From the NCBI GenBank assembly GCA_934444695.1, contig CAKSDF010000050.1, positions 1-11,503 on the forward strand: 11,503 nt of DNA, read 5' to 3'. Both the position numbers and the translations under genes were made by a program. Shown in pieces: positions 1-6,965 of this stretch (position 1 is its first letter; every line of letters begins with the position of its first letter). Under the pieces are notes generated by a model that was not told the DNA's origin, did no database searches, and was given only the letters and a program-made list of their open reading frames with translations. This DNA is from an uncultured Eubacteriales bacterium (GTDB taxonomy: Bacteria > Bacillota > Clostridia > Oscillospirales > Acutalibacteraceae).

Positions 1-167
1 CATTTTATTCTACATTATTCGCCAAAGCATTGCAAGAATAAATGTGCATTTGTTTAAAGCATGGTATGTTCTTTGCCGAGCCGTGCGGCAGATTTTGAGA
101 TTATTTATGATATGATTCCGAAAAAAGGGGAATCGTATATTGGGTAAAAATAATATTTCCGTAGCAG

Positions 168-196
168 GCGCTTCCAAAGCTTTGGAAGCGCTTTTG
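168..196 (+). terminator. Rho-independent terminator of an upstream gene
   Basis: A perfect 24-bp palindrome (arms GCGCTTCCAAAG 168-179 and CTTTGGAAGCGC 180-191) is followed at once by TTTTGTTAT. This is the form of an intrinsic terminator on the + strand. The T-run is only on this side, so it would serve a gene entering from the left and insulate the pst operon from it. The perfect palindrome leaves only the central bases to form the loop. Confidence 0.75.
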
Positions 197-273
197 TTAT
201 AACGGATTTTTTCGGCTTGAAGATTTCCGGCGGGGTTTGTTTTGTTATGAAGTCTTAATATTTCGTCGGGCGG

Positions 274-331
274 TTTAACCTTCATTTTACATTTCCGAGA
301 TTTTGGATTTAACACAGGGGCGATATGATAT
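274..331 (+). promoter_or_regulatory. Candidate Pho box and promoter of the pst operon
   Basis: Three TTTAACA-like heptamers are visible: TTTAACC (274-280), TTTTACA (285-291) and TTTAACA (308-314). The first two are exactly 11 bp apart and the third 23 bp further. In Bacillus and other Firmicutes, PhoP binds TTAACA-like direct repeats with about 11-bp periodicity upstream of pst. The -10 is TATGAT (324-329) or TGATAT (326-331), and the only -35-like element is a weak TTGGAT (303-308), as expected of an activator-dependent promoter. The assignment is inference from motif, spacing and position; no phoP or phoR gene is in the window. Confidence 0.5.
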
Positions 332-389
332 AGGCGTAGTCAATGAAAAGCAAATGCAAAAAATCAAAAGCTAAAAGGAGCAGATTGAA

Positions 390-1253
390 ATGAAAGTTAA
401 AAAGATTGCAACACTTGTTCTGGCAGTTATGGTTGCCGCAATGAGCTTTGCCGGATGCGGCAGCTCTTCAGACGACACATCCACTTCCGCCGACGCCGGC
501 GCGTCGACCAAAACCGCCCTTTCGGGAACGGTTGCAACCGACGGATCCACCTCTATGGAAAAGGTCATCGGCGCACTGGGTGAAGCCTTCACCACCGAAA
601 ACAGCGGCGTAAACTTCACCTACAATCCCACCGGATCGGGTACCGGAATCACCGCCATCAGCGAAGGAAGATGCGACATCGGTCTTTCCAGCCGCGCACT
701 TAAGGACGAAGAAAAGGCAAAAGGCCTTGAAGGCACCACCCTCGCTCTCGACGGCATCGCAATGATCGTCAACCCCCAGAACGGCGTTTCCGATCTGACC
801 GTTGAGCAGATCGCCTCCATCTACACCGGCGAAGTAACCAACTGGAAGGATGTCGGCGGTAAGGATGCTGAGATTGTCGTTATAGGCAGAGAGGCCGGAA
901 GCGGTACAAGAGACGGATTTGAGTCGATCACCAAGACCTCCGAAAAATGCCAGTATCGTCAGGAACTGACCTCCACCGGCGATGTCATCACCGCAGTTTC
1001 ACAGAACCCCGATGCCATCGGTTATGCATCCCTCGCATCGGTCAAGGATACCGTTAAGGCGCTTAATGTAGACGGCGTAACCCCCACCGAAGAAACGGTC
1101 AAAAACGGAAGCTACAAAATTCAGCGTCCCTTCGTACTGGTAACTAAAACCGGCGTTGAGCTGTCCGAAGCGGCAAAAGCATTCTTCGACTATGCCACCT
1201 CTGCAAAGGCAAGCGATATAATCGCCGCCGCAGGAGCAACCCCCGTAAAATAA
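390..1253 (+). CDS. pstS: Phosphate ABC transporter, phosphate-binding lipoprotein PstS
   Basis: PstS captures inorganic phosphate outside the membrane and hands it to the PstCAB importer. The 287-residue protein starts with a lipoprotein signal: positive MKVKK, a hydrophobic stretch, then a lipobox FAGC with the lipidated cysteine at residue 23. A Ser/Thr/Asp-rich linker follows to about residue 43. Phosphate-binding motifs typical of the family are present: DGSTSM (51-56), TGSGTG (81-86), GLSSR (98-102) and GREAGSGTRDGFE (166-178). Length is normal for a Gram-positive PstS. The ATG is set by AAAGGAG nine bases upstream. It is the first gene of pstSCAB-phoU, and a stem-loop follows its stop codon. 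Confidence 0.96.
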   Translation: MKVKKIATLVLAVMVAAMSFAGCGSSSDDTSTSADAGASTKTALSGTVATDGSTSMEKVIGALGEAFTTENSGVNFTYNPTGSGTGITAISEGRCDIGLSSRALKDEEKAKGLEGTTLALDGIAMIVNPQNGVSDLTVEQIASIYTGEVTNWKDVGGKDAEIVVIGREAGSGTRDGFESITKTSEKCQYRQELTSTGDVITAVSQNPDAIGYASLASVKDTVKALNVDGVTPTEETVKNGSYKIQRPFVLVTKTGVELSEAAKAFFDYATSAKASDIIAAAGATPVK

Positions 1254-1272
1254 CAATCACTTAAAAAATGCA

Positions 1273-1304
1273 GGGAGCAGGCCTTGTTTTGCGGGTCTGC
1301 TCTC
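1273..1304 (+). promoter_or_regulatory. Intercistronic stem-loop between pstS and pstC
   Basis: GGGAGCAGGCC (1273-1283) pairs with GGTCTGCTCTC (1294-1304) to give an 11-bp stem with two G-U pairs and a 10-base loop. No T-run follows, so it is not a classical terminator. In other bacteria a stem-loop at this place protects or processes the pstS message so that the binding protein is made in excess over the membrane subunits. That role here is inference. It also occludes an in-frame ATG at 1268, which argues against starting pstC there. Confidence 0.55.
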
Positions 1305-1327
1305 GTCTGATAATAAAAGGTGAAAAA

Positions 1328-2200
1328 ATGAAGAGCAAGCAAAAGGTTTTTGAAAATGTTATTCACGGAATATTTCTGATACTGGGGCTTGTTGCCGTGG
1401 CGGCCGTGCTGCTTATAAGCGTTTATCTGATCGTGTCGGGAATTCCCGCCATAAGAAAAATAGGCCTCGTCAATTTCCTTTTCGGCAAGGAATGGCAATC
1501 GACGGCGGCCGATCCTAAATACGGCATTCTCCCCTTTATTTTAACAAGCGTTTACGGAACGGCGGGAGCGGTGCTTGTGGGAACTCCAATCGGATTTTTT
1601 ACGGCTGTTTTCCTTGCAAAGGTCGCGCCAAAGGGCATGCGGCGGGTGGTAGAATCGGCCGTGGGACTGCTTGCGGGAATACCCTCGGTGGTTTACGGCC
1701 TTGTGGGTATGCTTGTGCTGGTTCCGGCCATCAGAAACATTTTCGGCGTGGCCGACGGATCGGGACTTCTCGCCGCCATTATTGTGCTTGCGATTATGGT
1801 GCTTCCATCCATAATAAAGGTCTCTCTCAACGCTCTTGAGGCGGTGCCTAAGGAATACGAGGAAGCGTCGCTGTCACTCGGCGCCACCCCGGTTGAAACA
1901 TATTTCCGTGTGTCGGTTCCCGCCGCAAAAAGCGGAATTACGGCGGCGGTCGTGCTGGGCGTCGGACGGGCGATCGGCGAGGCAATGGCGGTCATAATGG
2001 TATCGGGAAACGCGCCCAATATGCCCTCGCTTTTTGAAAGCGTCAGATTTCTGACCACCGCCGTGGCAAGCGAAATGTCATACGCTTCGGGACTTCAGCG
2101 GCAGGCCCTGTTTTCCATAGCATTGGTGCTGTTTTTATTCATAATGCTTATAAATGCCGCCTTAAACTTTTTTCTTAAAGGCAAAAAAGAAAAGAACTGA
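1328..2200 (+). CDS. pstC: Phosphate ABC transporter permease PstC
   Basis: PstC forms, with PstA, the membrane channel of the phosphate importer. The protein is 290 residues with about six membrane segments, the first near residues 13-37. The conserved GIPSVVYGLVG stretch (117-127) and the cytoplasmic EAA-type loop that contacts PstB (about 176-196, EYEEASLSLGA) are present, followed by GRAIGEAMAV in the last third. The start at 1328 was chosen because AAAAGGTG precedes it by about six bases. An in-frame ATG at 1268 lies just before the intercistronic hairpin and would add 20 residues unlike any family member. PstA follows 68 bp later. Confidence 0.95.
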   Translation: MKSKQKVFENVIHGIFLILGLVAVAAVLLISVYLIVSGIPAIRKIGLVNFLFGKEWQSTAADPKYGILPFILTSVYGTAGAVLVGTPIGFFTAVFLAKVAPKGMRRVVESAVGLLAGIPSVVYGLVGMLVLVPAIRNIFGVADGSGLLAAIIVLAIMVLPSIIKVSLNALEAVPKEYEEASLSLGATPVETYFRVSVPAAKSGITAAVVLGVGRAIGEAMAVIMVSGNAPNMPSLFESVRFLTTAVASEMSYASGLQRQALFSIALVLFLFIMLINAALNFFLKGKKEKN

Positions 2201-2232
2201 AATTTTCTCGGTTTTGAAAAATGCAAAGATGT

Positions 2233-2251
2233 CATTAAAATTTCTTTAATG
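2233..2251 (+). other. Small AT-rich hairpin between pstC and pstA
   Basis: CATTAAA (2233-2239) and TTTAATG (2245-2251) form a 7-bp stem with a five-base loop in the 68-bp gap before pstA. It is weak and has no T-run, so it is at most a minor mRNA feature. The pstA ribosome binding site AAAGGAG (2257-2263) lies right after it, five bases before the ATG. Confidence 0.3.
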
Positions 2252-2268
2252 CCGGGAAAGGAGAAAAG

Positions 2269-3132
2269 ATGAAACAAAAAGCTTTAAGTCCCGCCCGCAG
2301 GTTTTACATCGGGACAATGAAATTTCTTATGCTGCTTTGCGCGGGTATAACCTGCGTTATAGCGGCGGCTATCATAGTGTTTGTACTTGTTAAAGGAGTG
2401 CCCTGCATAAGCTGGAACCTCATTTCCACAAAGCCCAGCTATCTCGGCGGAAACATCGGTATACTCCCCGATATTTTAAACACCCTTTATATGATATTCG
2501 CCACCTTAATCGTGGTTTTGCCGGTGGGCGCGGGAGCGGCGGTCTATCTTAACGAATACGCAAAAAGCAAGCGTATGGTCAAGATCATAGAATACGCTGC
2601 CGAGACCCTTTCGGGAATACCGTCGGTCATTTTCGGCCTTGTGGGTATGCTGTTTTTCTGCCAGTTTCTTGATATGAAAACCTCACTTGCCGCAGGTGCA
2701 ATGACCCTTGTCATAATGAACCTTCCGACAGTTATGAGAACCACCCAGGAAAGCCTTAAAACCGTTCCTCAAAGCTACCGCGAGGGTGCTTTTGCTCTCG
2801 GTGCGGGAAAGTGGAGGGTCATACGCACGGTGGTGCTTCCCGGATGCATCGACGGTGTGGTAACCGGCTGTATACTGTCGGTAGGACGTATCTTGGGAGA
2901 ATCGGCTGCCCTTCTTTTCACGGCCGGCTTTGCCCACAGCTTAAACGACCTTATAAACGGACTTAAAAGCTCGGGCTGTACCCTGACCGTCGCCCTTTAT
3001 GTTTATGCAAAGGAGCAGGGCGAGTTTGATGTGGCCTTTGCCATTGCGGCAATTCTTATGATAATGACCCTTATAATCAATTTCCTTGCCGATTTCCTCG
3101 GCAGAATGTTTAAAAGGAGGAGAGACAGATGA
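2269..3132 (+). CDS. pstA: Phosphate ABC transporter permease PstA
   Basis: PstA is the second membrane subunit of the phosphate importer. The 287-residue protein begins with a short basic cytoplasmic tail and a membrane segment at about 18-41. It carries the motif GIPSVIFGLVG (116-126), shared with PstC, which reflects their common origin. The EAA loop lies at about 170-190 (SYREGAFALGA), and GRILGESAALLF follows. The C-terminus is basic (KRRRDR), in keeping with a cytoplasmic end. Its ATG is preceded by AAAGGAG at five bases. The stop overlaps the pstB start as ATGA, which indicates translational coupling. Confidence 0.95.
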   Translation: MKQKALSPARRFYIGTMKFLMLLCAGITCVIAAAIIVFVLVKGVPCISWNLISTKPSYLGGNIGILPDILNTLYMIFATLIVVLPVGAGAAVYLNEYAKSKRMVKIIEYAAETLSGIPSVIFGLVGMLFFCQFLDMKTSLAAGAMTLVIMNLPTVMRTTQESLKTVPQSYREGAFALGAGKWRVIRTVVLPGCIDGVVTGCILSVGRILGESAALLFTAGFAHSLNDLINGLKSSGCTLTVALYVYAKEQGEFDVAFAIAAILMIMTLIINFLADFLGRMFKRRRDR

Positions 3133-3875
3133 GCGACATTATTACGGTCGACAATCTTAATTTGTGGTACGGCGAAACACAGGCTTTAAAGGACATTAAC
3201 ATTCACATAAAGGAACATAGCATAACCGCCCTTATCGGTCCTTCGGGCTGCGGAAAATCGACATTTTTAAAGACCCTTAACCGAATGAACGACCTCATCC
3301 CCGGGGTCAAGATAACCGGTGATGTAAAATACGAGGGAAAGGATGTCTTTTCCTTTGACGTCAACGAGCTGAGAAAAAATATCGGAATGGTTTTTCAAAA
3401 GCCCAATCCCTTCCCCATGAGCATTTACGACAATGTGGCCTACGGTCCCCGTACCCACGGCGTTCCCAAATCCCGGCTTGACGAGATTGTCGAAAGCTCT
3501 CTTAGAGGTGCGGCCATATGGGACGAGGTCAAGGACAGGCTGAAAAAATCGGCTCTCGGCCTTTCGGGAGGTCAGCAGCAGCGCCTTTGCATTGCCCGTG
3601 CTTTGGCCGTTAAACCCAAGGTGCTTCTTATGGACGAACCCACCAGCGCACTTGACCCTGTTTCCACCACAAAAATCGAGGATCTTGTCACCGAGCTTAA
3701 AAAGGAATATACCATCGTCTGCGTTACCCATAATATGCAGCAGGCGGTCAGGGTATCGGATTACACGGCCTTCTTTTTGCTGGGTGATCTTATCGAATGC
3801 GGCAAGACCGAGGCTATTTTCTCTAATCCTAACGACAAACGGACAGAGGACTATATCACAGGGAGGTTTGGATAA
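3129..3875 (+). CDS. pstB: Phosphate ABC transporter ATP-binding protein PstB
   Basis: PstB is the cytoplasmic ATPase that drives phosphate import through PstCA. All ABC motifs are intact: Walker A GPSGCGKST (37-45), Q-loop glutamine 90 in VFQKPNPF, signature LSGGQQQR (145-152), Walker B VLLMDEP with E170, D-loop SALD (173-176) and switch histidine H201. The KPNPFPMSIYDNVAYGPR stretch (91-108) is typical of PstB rather than other importers. At 248 residues it has the usual length. It overlaps pstA by 4 bp at the start and phoU by 1 bp at the end (TAATG). Confidence 0.97.
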   Translation: MSDIITVDNLNLWYGETQALKDINIHIKEHSITALIGPSGCGKSTFLKTLNRMNDLIPGVKITGDVKYEGKDVFSFDVNELRKNIGMVFQKPNPFPMSIYDNVAYGPRTHGVPKSRLDEIVESSLRGAAIWDEVKDRLKKSALGLSGGQQQRLCIARALAVKPKVLLMDEPTSALDPVSTTKIEDLVTELKKEYTIVCVTHNMQQAVRVSDYTAFFLLGDLIECGKTEAIFSNPNDKRTEDYITGRFG

Positions 3876-4528
3876 TGCGCAACAGATTCGACAGACAGCT
3901 TTTGCAGCTTAACGATAAGCTGACCCAGATGGGGGTAATGTGCGAGGAGGCCATAGCCCTGACCGTTACCGCCCTTATCGACGATAATACCGAAATGGCC
4001 AAGGGGGTTTACGACCGCGACGACGAGATCGATCATCTCGAGCGGGAAATAGAATCCCTTTGCCTTAAAATGCTGCTTCAGCAGCAGCCGGTTGCAAGGG
4101 ATCTAAGGCAGATTTCTGCGGCCCTTAAAATGATAACCGATCTTGAGAGAATAGGCGATCAGGCGGCCGACATTGCCGAGATAATCATCTTTTTAGGCGG
4201 CAAAAGCAGGATGAAATTTGACGAAATAAAGCAGATGGCATCGGCGGTCATAAAAATGGTCAACAGCAGCATTGAGGCCTATGTAAAACGGGACTGCGAC
4301 CTTGCCAAAAAGGTCATTAAGGCCGACGACGAGGTGGATACGCTTTTTATAAATATCAAGGAACAGATCATAAAGAACATCGCAGCCGAAGGTGCCGACG
4401 GAGAATTTGCCATTGATATGCTTATGATTGCAAAGTATTTCGAGCGCATCGGCGATCACGCCGTTAATGTGGCCGAATGGGTGGAATTTTCCATAACAGG
4501 TGTGCACAAGGGTAGCCCCGAAATGTAA
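3875..4528 (+). CDS. phoU: Phosphate-signalling protein PhoU
   Basis: PhoU is a cytoplasmic regulator that links the Pst transporter state to the PhoR/PhoB-type two-component system and restrains phosphate uptake. The 217-residue protein is all-helical with two homologous halves. Each half carries the family metal-binding signature: ERIGDQAADIAE (91-102) and ERIGDHAVNVAE (190-201), with matching DDEIDHLE (49-56) and DDEVDTLF (151-158) helices. Length is normal. Its start overlaps the pstB stop, and GGGAGG (3861-3866) lies eight bases upstream, inside pstB. It is the last gene of the operon, and no phoPR pair follows in the window. Confidence 0.95.
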   Translation: MRNRFDRQLLQLNDKLTQMGVMCEEAIALTVTALIDDNTEMAKGVYDRDDEIDHLEREIESLCLKMLLQQQPVARDLRQISAALKMITDLERIGDQAADIAEIIIFLGGKSRMKFDEIKQMASAVIKMVNSSIEAYVKRDCDLAKKVIKADDEVDTLFINIKEQIIKNIAAEGADGEFAIDMLMIAKYFERIGDHAVNVAEWVEFSITGVHKGSPEM

Positions 4529-4643
4529 CGCCGACAAAGATACCGGAATTTTGCATTATCCGAAATCTTGCCGTAAATAGCGTTTTAAACGAGTTTTCTA
4601 CGTGGTAATTTCTTTCATACCGACAGAATAAACTCCTCAAATA

Positions 4644-4660
4644 AGCGGCATACAGCCGCT
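4644..4660. other. Short GC-rich hairpin after phoU
   Basis: AGCGGC (4644-4649) and GCCGCT (4655-4660) form a 6-bp stem with a five-base loop in the 285-bp spacer between phoU and the convergent transporter gene. No T-run follows on either strand. I see nothing else in 4529-4727. Confidence 0.3.
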
Positions 4661-4727
4661 GTCAGGCATAATCTTCGCGGTATATAGGTTGCATACAATT
4701 GTTTCCCCAAAAGTTTTTCATATAAAA

Positions 4728-4766
4728 GAATCCCCCTGCGCTCGGTAAAACGACACAGGGGGATTC
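4728..4766. terminator. Bidirectional terminator between phoU and the symporter gene
   Basis: GAATCCCCCTG (4728-4738) and CAGGGGGATTC (4756-4766) form a perfect 11-bp stem. On the minus strand the stem is followed directly by TTTTATATG. On the plus strand it is followed by GCCTATTTTGTTTTATG. The element therefore fits as a shared terminator for two convergent units, with the minus-strand side, serving the symporter gene 48 bp away, the better formed. It lies 200 bp downstream of phoU. Confidence 0.85.
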
Positions 4767-4813
4767 GCCTATTTTGTTTTATGTTTTTGAAATCGCAAAA
4801 AGGTCAGATCCGA

Positions 4814-6154
4814 TTATCTCCACTGGAAGTTGATGAGACCGACCACATAAACCACCATAATGGCAACCGGAACAAAGTACATAAATATGGGCTTCATCCA
4901 GTTCTTGACCTTCATACCTTTGCCCATATTTGCTTCGGCCACAAGGTTTTCCCAACCCCAGCCCAGATGCTTGTTGCAGCAGAAAAGGGCAACCACAAGG
5001 GAACCGAGGGGCAGGAAGTTTGTGCTGACGAGGAAGTCCCAGAAATCGAGCCAGGCCGTTCCTTCGGCGAAGGGCTGGAAGTGAAGTACGCTGTAACCGA
5101 GGGCGGTGGTAAGGGCGAGAATGAAAATGCCGATACCGCAAATGAGGCAGCCCTTGGGACGGCTCCAGCCGGTAAGCTCTCTGACGCAGGCAAGAATGTT
5201 TTCAAAAACCGCAAGAACGGTTGAAAGAGCGGCAAAGACCATAAAGAGGAAGAATGCGGTGCCCCACCATCTTCCCTGGGGTCCCATTTCGTTGAATACG
5301 GTGGCCATGGTGTCGAAAAGGAGGGGAGGGCCGGCGGTAACTTCCTCGCCATAGGTATAGCAGGCGGGGAAAATGATAAGGCCGGAAACGATGGCCACGA
5401 AGGTGTCGAGAATGATTACGTTGACCGATTCGCCCAGCAGCGAACGCTCCTTGCCAATGTAGCTTCCGAAAATGGCCATAGAACCGATACCGATGCTCAG
5501 GGTAAAGAAGGCCTGATTCATTGCGTCGACCACGACGCCGGCGTTAATCTTTGCAAAATCGGGAACGAGGTAGAATTTATAGCCTTCCTTTGCTCCGCTT
5601 AGGGTGGAGACATATACCGCCAAAGCAACCATAAGCAGAAGCATTATGATCATCATATATTTGGTGACCCTCTCAAGACCGCCCTGGAGCTTGAAGCAAA
5701 GGGTGCCGAAGCCGATGAAAACGGCAATGGCAAGGAATATGACGTTGACCTTAGGATCCGATATCATACCGGCAAAGTTTAACCCTTGGTTTTGGCCGAT
5801 GAGGAATTTGAAGAAATAATAGATCATCCAACCGGTAACCACGGTATAAAAAGCCATAAGGCAGACGTTTGCGATGAGCGAAACATATCCGTGAATGTGC
5901 CACTTTGTGCCGGGCTTTTCAAGCTTGTGGTACATACGGACGGGGCTTGCCTGAGCGGCGCGTCCCATGGCAAATTCCATTGTCATAACCGGAAGTCCGA
6001 GAAGCAGAAGGAAGATGATATAAATAAGAACAAATCCGCCGCCGCCGTTTTGACCGGTCATCCACGGGAATTTCCACACGTTTCCGCAACCGATGGCGCA
6101 TCCTGCCGAAAGCAGGATAAAACCAAGCCGCGAGCCTAATTTTTCTCTCTCCAT
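4814..6154 (-). CDS. Sodium-dependent amino acid transporter of the NSS (SNF) family
   Basis: The product belongs to the neurotransmitter:sodium symporter family (LeuT, Tyt1, MhsT fold), which couples sodium entry to amino acid uptake. Its 446 residues suit the 11-12 membrane segment bacterial form. The TM1 signature is GNVWKFPW...NGGGGF (24-41). The TM6 segment FFTLSIGIGSM and the TM8 segment FAALSTVLAVFE also match the family. Residue 28 is Lys where the extracellular-gate Arg of LeuT (R30) usually stands. The substrate cannot be read from sequence. The ATG at 6154 follows AAAGGA (6166-6171) by 11 bases; a closer ATG is out of frame, and the upstream in-frame extension looks unlike protein. 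It is a single-gene unit with its own promoter and terminator. Confidence 0.93.
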   Translation of the reverse strand: MEREKLGSRLGFILLSAGCAIGCGNVWKFPWMTGQNGGGGFVLIYIIFLLLLGLPVMTMEFAMGRAAQASPVRMYHKLEKPGTKWHIHGYVSLIANVCLMAFYTVVTGWMIYYFFKFLIGQNQGLNFAGMISDPKVNVIFLAIAVFIGFGTLCFKLQGGLERVTKYMMIIMLLLMVALAVYVSTLSGAKEGYKFYLVPDFAKINAGVVVDAMNQAFFTLSIGIGSMAIFGSYIGKERSLLGESVNVIILDTFVAIVSGLIIFPACYTYGEEVTAGPPLLFDTMATVFNEMGPQGRWWGTAFFLFMVFAALSTVLAVFENILACVRELTGWSRPKGCLICGIGIFILALTTALGYSVLHFQPFAEGTAWLDFWDFLVSTNFLPLGSLVVALFCCNKHLGWGWENLVAEANMGKGMKVKNWMKPIFMYFVPVAIMVVYVVGLINFQWR

Positions 6155-6216
6155 AAAACATAAAGTCCTTTCTTTTGCGCCAACTCTGCAACAGGGTTGA
6201 CTTAACACTTTAACGC

Positions 6217-6245
6217 ATTATAGCATAAAAGGATATGAAAAGCAA
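6217..6245 (-). promoter_or_regulatory. Sigma-A type promoter of the symporter gene
   Basis: Read on the minus strand, a perfect TATAAT (6217-6222) with the extended TGC in front lies 17 bases from TTGCTT (6240-6245). Just upstream are two 11-bp direct repeats of TTAAAAAATTA type (6265-6275, 6276-6286) that could act as an AT-rich upstream element. The predicted start of transcription gives a leader of about 55 bases. Confidence 0.75.
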
Positions 6246-6395
6246 CAAAAAAAGTCACTTTTCGTTAAAAAATTATTAAAAAATTGTTGGAGCGGCCATT
6301 TCTCCGCTGCTATTCCGCTGTTGCCGCGCCTCCGTAACCCTGCCGTGATTGTTTTTGTCGTGATTTTCGAAGTATTGCGGACATACTGCGCATCA

Positions 6396-6528
6396 ACACA
6401 TTTCCTACACAGCAACCCGTTTCCAGCAAATTTACCCGTTTCCTGCAAACCTATCCCTTTCCCGCAAACCAACCCGTTTCCTGCACAGCGAGCCGTTTCT
6501 TGCACAGCGATCCCTTTTGTGAGGCGGG
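6396..6528. repeat. 19-bp tandem repeat, six copies plus a degenerate seventh
   Basis: Units start at 6396, 6415, 6434, 6453, 6472, 6491 and 6510, each exactly 19 bp long. The consensus is close to ACCCGTTTCCTGCAAACCA. The core CCGTTTCCTGCA is the best kept part, and the last unit decays after ATCCCTTT. Nineteen is not a multiple of three, so the array is not a coding repeat. There are no spacers as in CRISPR. It behaves like a minisatellite; a protein-binding array is possible but unsupported. Confidence 0.8.
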
Positions 6529-6613
6529 GAATAAATGTTGGAATTAAAAAAGGCGGTGATTAAAAAACAAGTCCGGCAAAAACCAATTTAAAATCTTCAA
6601 GAGATCAATGCAA

Positions 6614-6666
6614 AACCGCTCCTTTTGGCAAAAACACAGGAGGACAATTGCCGTAAAGGAGCGGTT
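6614..6666 (-). terminator. Long hairpin, likely terminator of the phosphatase unit
   Basis: AACCGCTCCTTT (6614-6625) pairs perfectly with AAAGGAGCGGTT (6655-6666), and an inner GGCAA (6627-6631) pairs with TTGCC (6648-6652), giving about 17 bp in total. On the minus strand the stem ends in TTTTGCATTG, a modest T-run. On the plus strand GATTATAGCATTTT follows. It is the first strong stem downstream of the phosphatase gene, though 300 bp away. The loop contains AGGAGG on the plus strand with no usable reading frame after it. Confidence 0.5.
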
Positions 6667-6731
6667 GATTATAGCATTTTAAATTTTAAGAATTATCGCT
6701 TGCCGCACTTTTGCACTTTGAATCATATGCA

Positions 6732-6945
6732 CCGTGCATTGCAATTTGTTTCATCGCAGCGCATTCGGCGCTAAGAATTCAAGGTAAGCTTACTGTTTAG
6801 GGCCTTTGTACCGTGCGCTGTACTCGAGCCCGTAGTGCCGTGCAATTGATTTACAGGCGTGCGGCACACACTTGCCGTGTTTCTGTTTCAATGCCGTGCA
6901 TTGCTCACCGTGCATTGCTTGCCGTGCTTGCTTACCGTGCATCGG
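6732..6945. repeat. Cluster of CCGTGCATTGC-like repeats downstream of the phosphatase gene
   Basis: Eight copies of CCGTG(C/T) with related tails occur at 6732, 6811, 6838, 6875, 6894, 6908, 6922 and 6935. Three carry the full CCGTGCATTGC (6732, 6894, 6908). The last four are in tandem at 14, 14 and 13 bp, and the first four are scattered. The array ends about 20 bp before the phosphatase stop codon, so it would lie in the 3' untranslated part of that message, where it reads as GCAATGCACGG. Confidence 0.65.
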
Positions 6946-6965
6946 CACCGGGCTTTGCGGGATTC

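Larger units (their letters stand above)
1..389. other. Gene-free leader region before pstS
   Basis: No convincing complete gene lies here. On the + strand an open frame from the left edge ends with TAA at 39-41 (last residues FAKALQE). Another runs open to 112. Either could be the tail of an upstream gene, but too little is visible to say. The region then holds a terminator palindrome (168-196), candidate Pho-box repeats and a promoter (274-331), and the pstS ribosome binding site AAAGGAG (374-380). A minus-strand open frame crosses the terminator and has no coding character. Confidence 0.5.
6155..6965. other. Gene-free 0.8 kb spacer with repeats and a hairpin
   Basis: No reading frame here looks like protein. 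From left to right it contains the symporter promoter, a 19-bp tandem repeat (6396-6528), a long hairpin (6614-6666) and a cluster of CCGTGCATTGC-like repeats (6732-6945) that runs up to the stop codon of the phosphatase gene. The open frames that cross it change frame relative to the 19-bp repeat, so they do not code for repeated protein units. Confidence 0.6.

Noticed and set aside
10..315. A 101-codon minus-strand frame at the left edge
   Set aside because: It crosses the terminator palindrome and the Pho-box region, and shows no signal, domain or ribosome binding site.
1268..1327. An earlier start for pstC at ATG 1268
   Set aside because: It precedes and reads through the intercistronic stem, lacks a ribosome binding site and adds residues unlike PstC. 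ATG 1328 has AAAAGGTG in place.
6218..6505. A 95-codon minus-strand frame over the 19-bp repeat
   Set aside because: The repeat length is not a multiple of three, the frame overlaps the symporter promoter and the product is low complexity.
6396..6528. Plasmid-type iterons or a CRISPR array
   Set aside because: No replication protein or AT-rich origin is nearby, and the units are contiguous without spacers.
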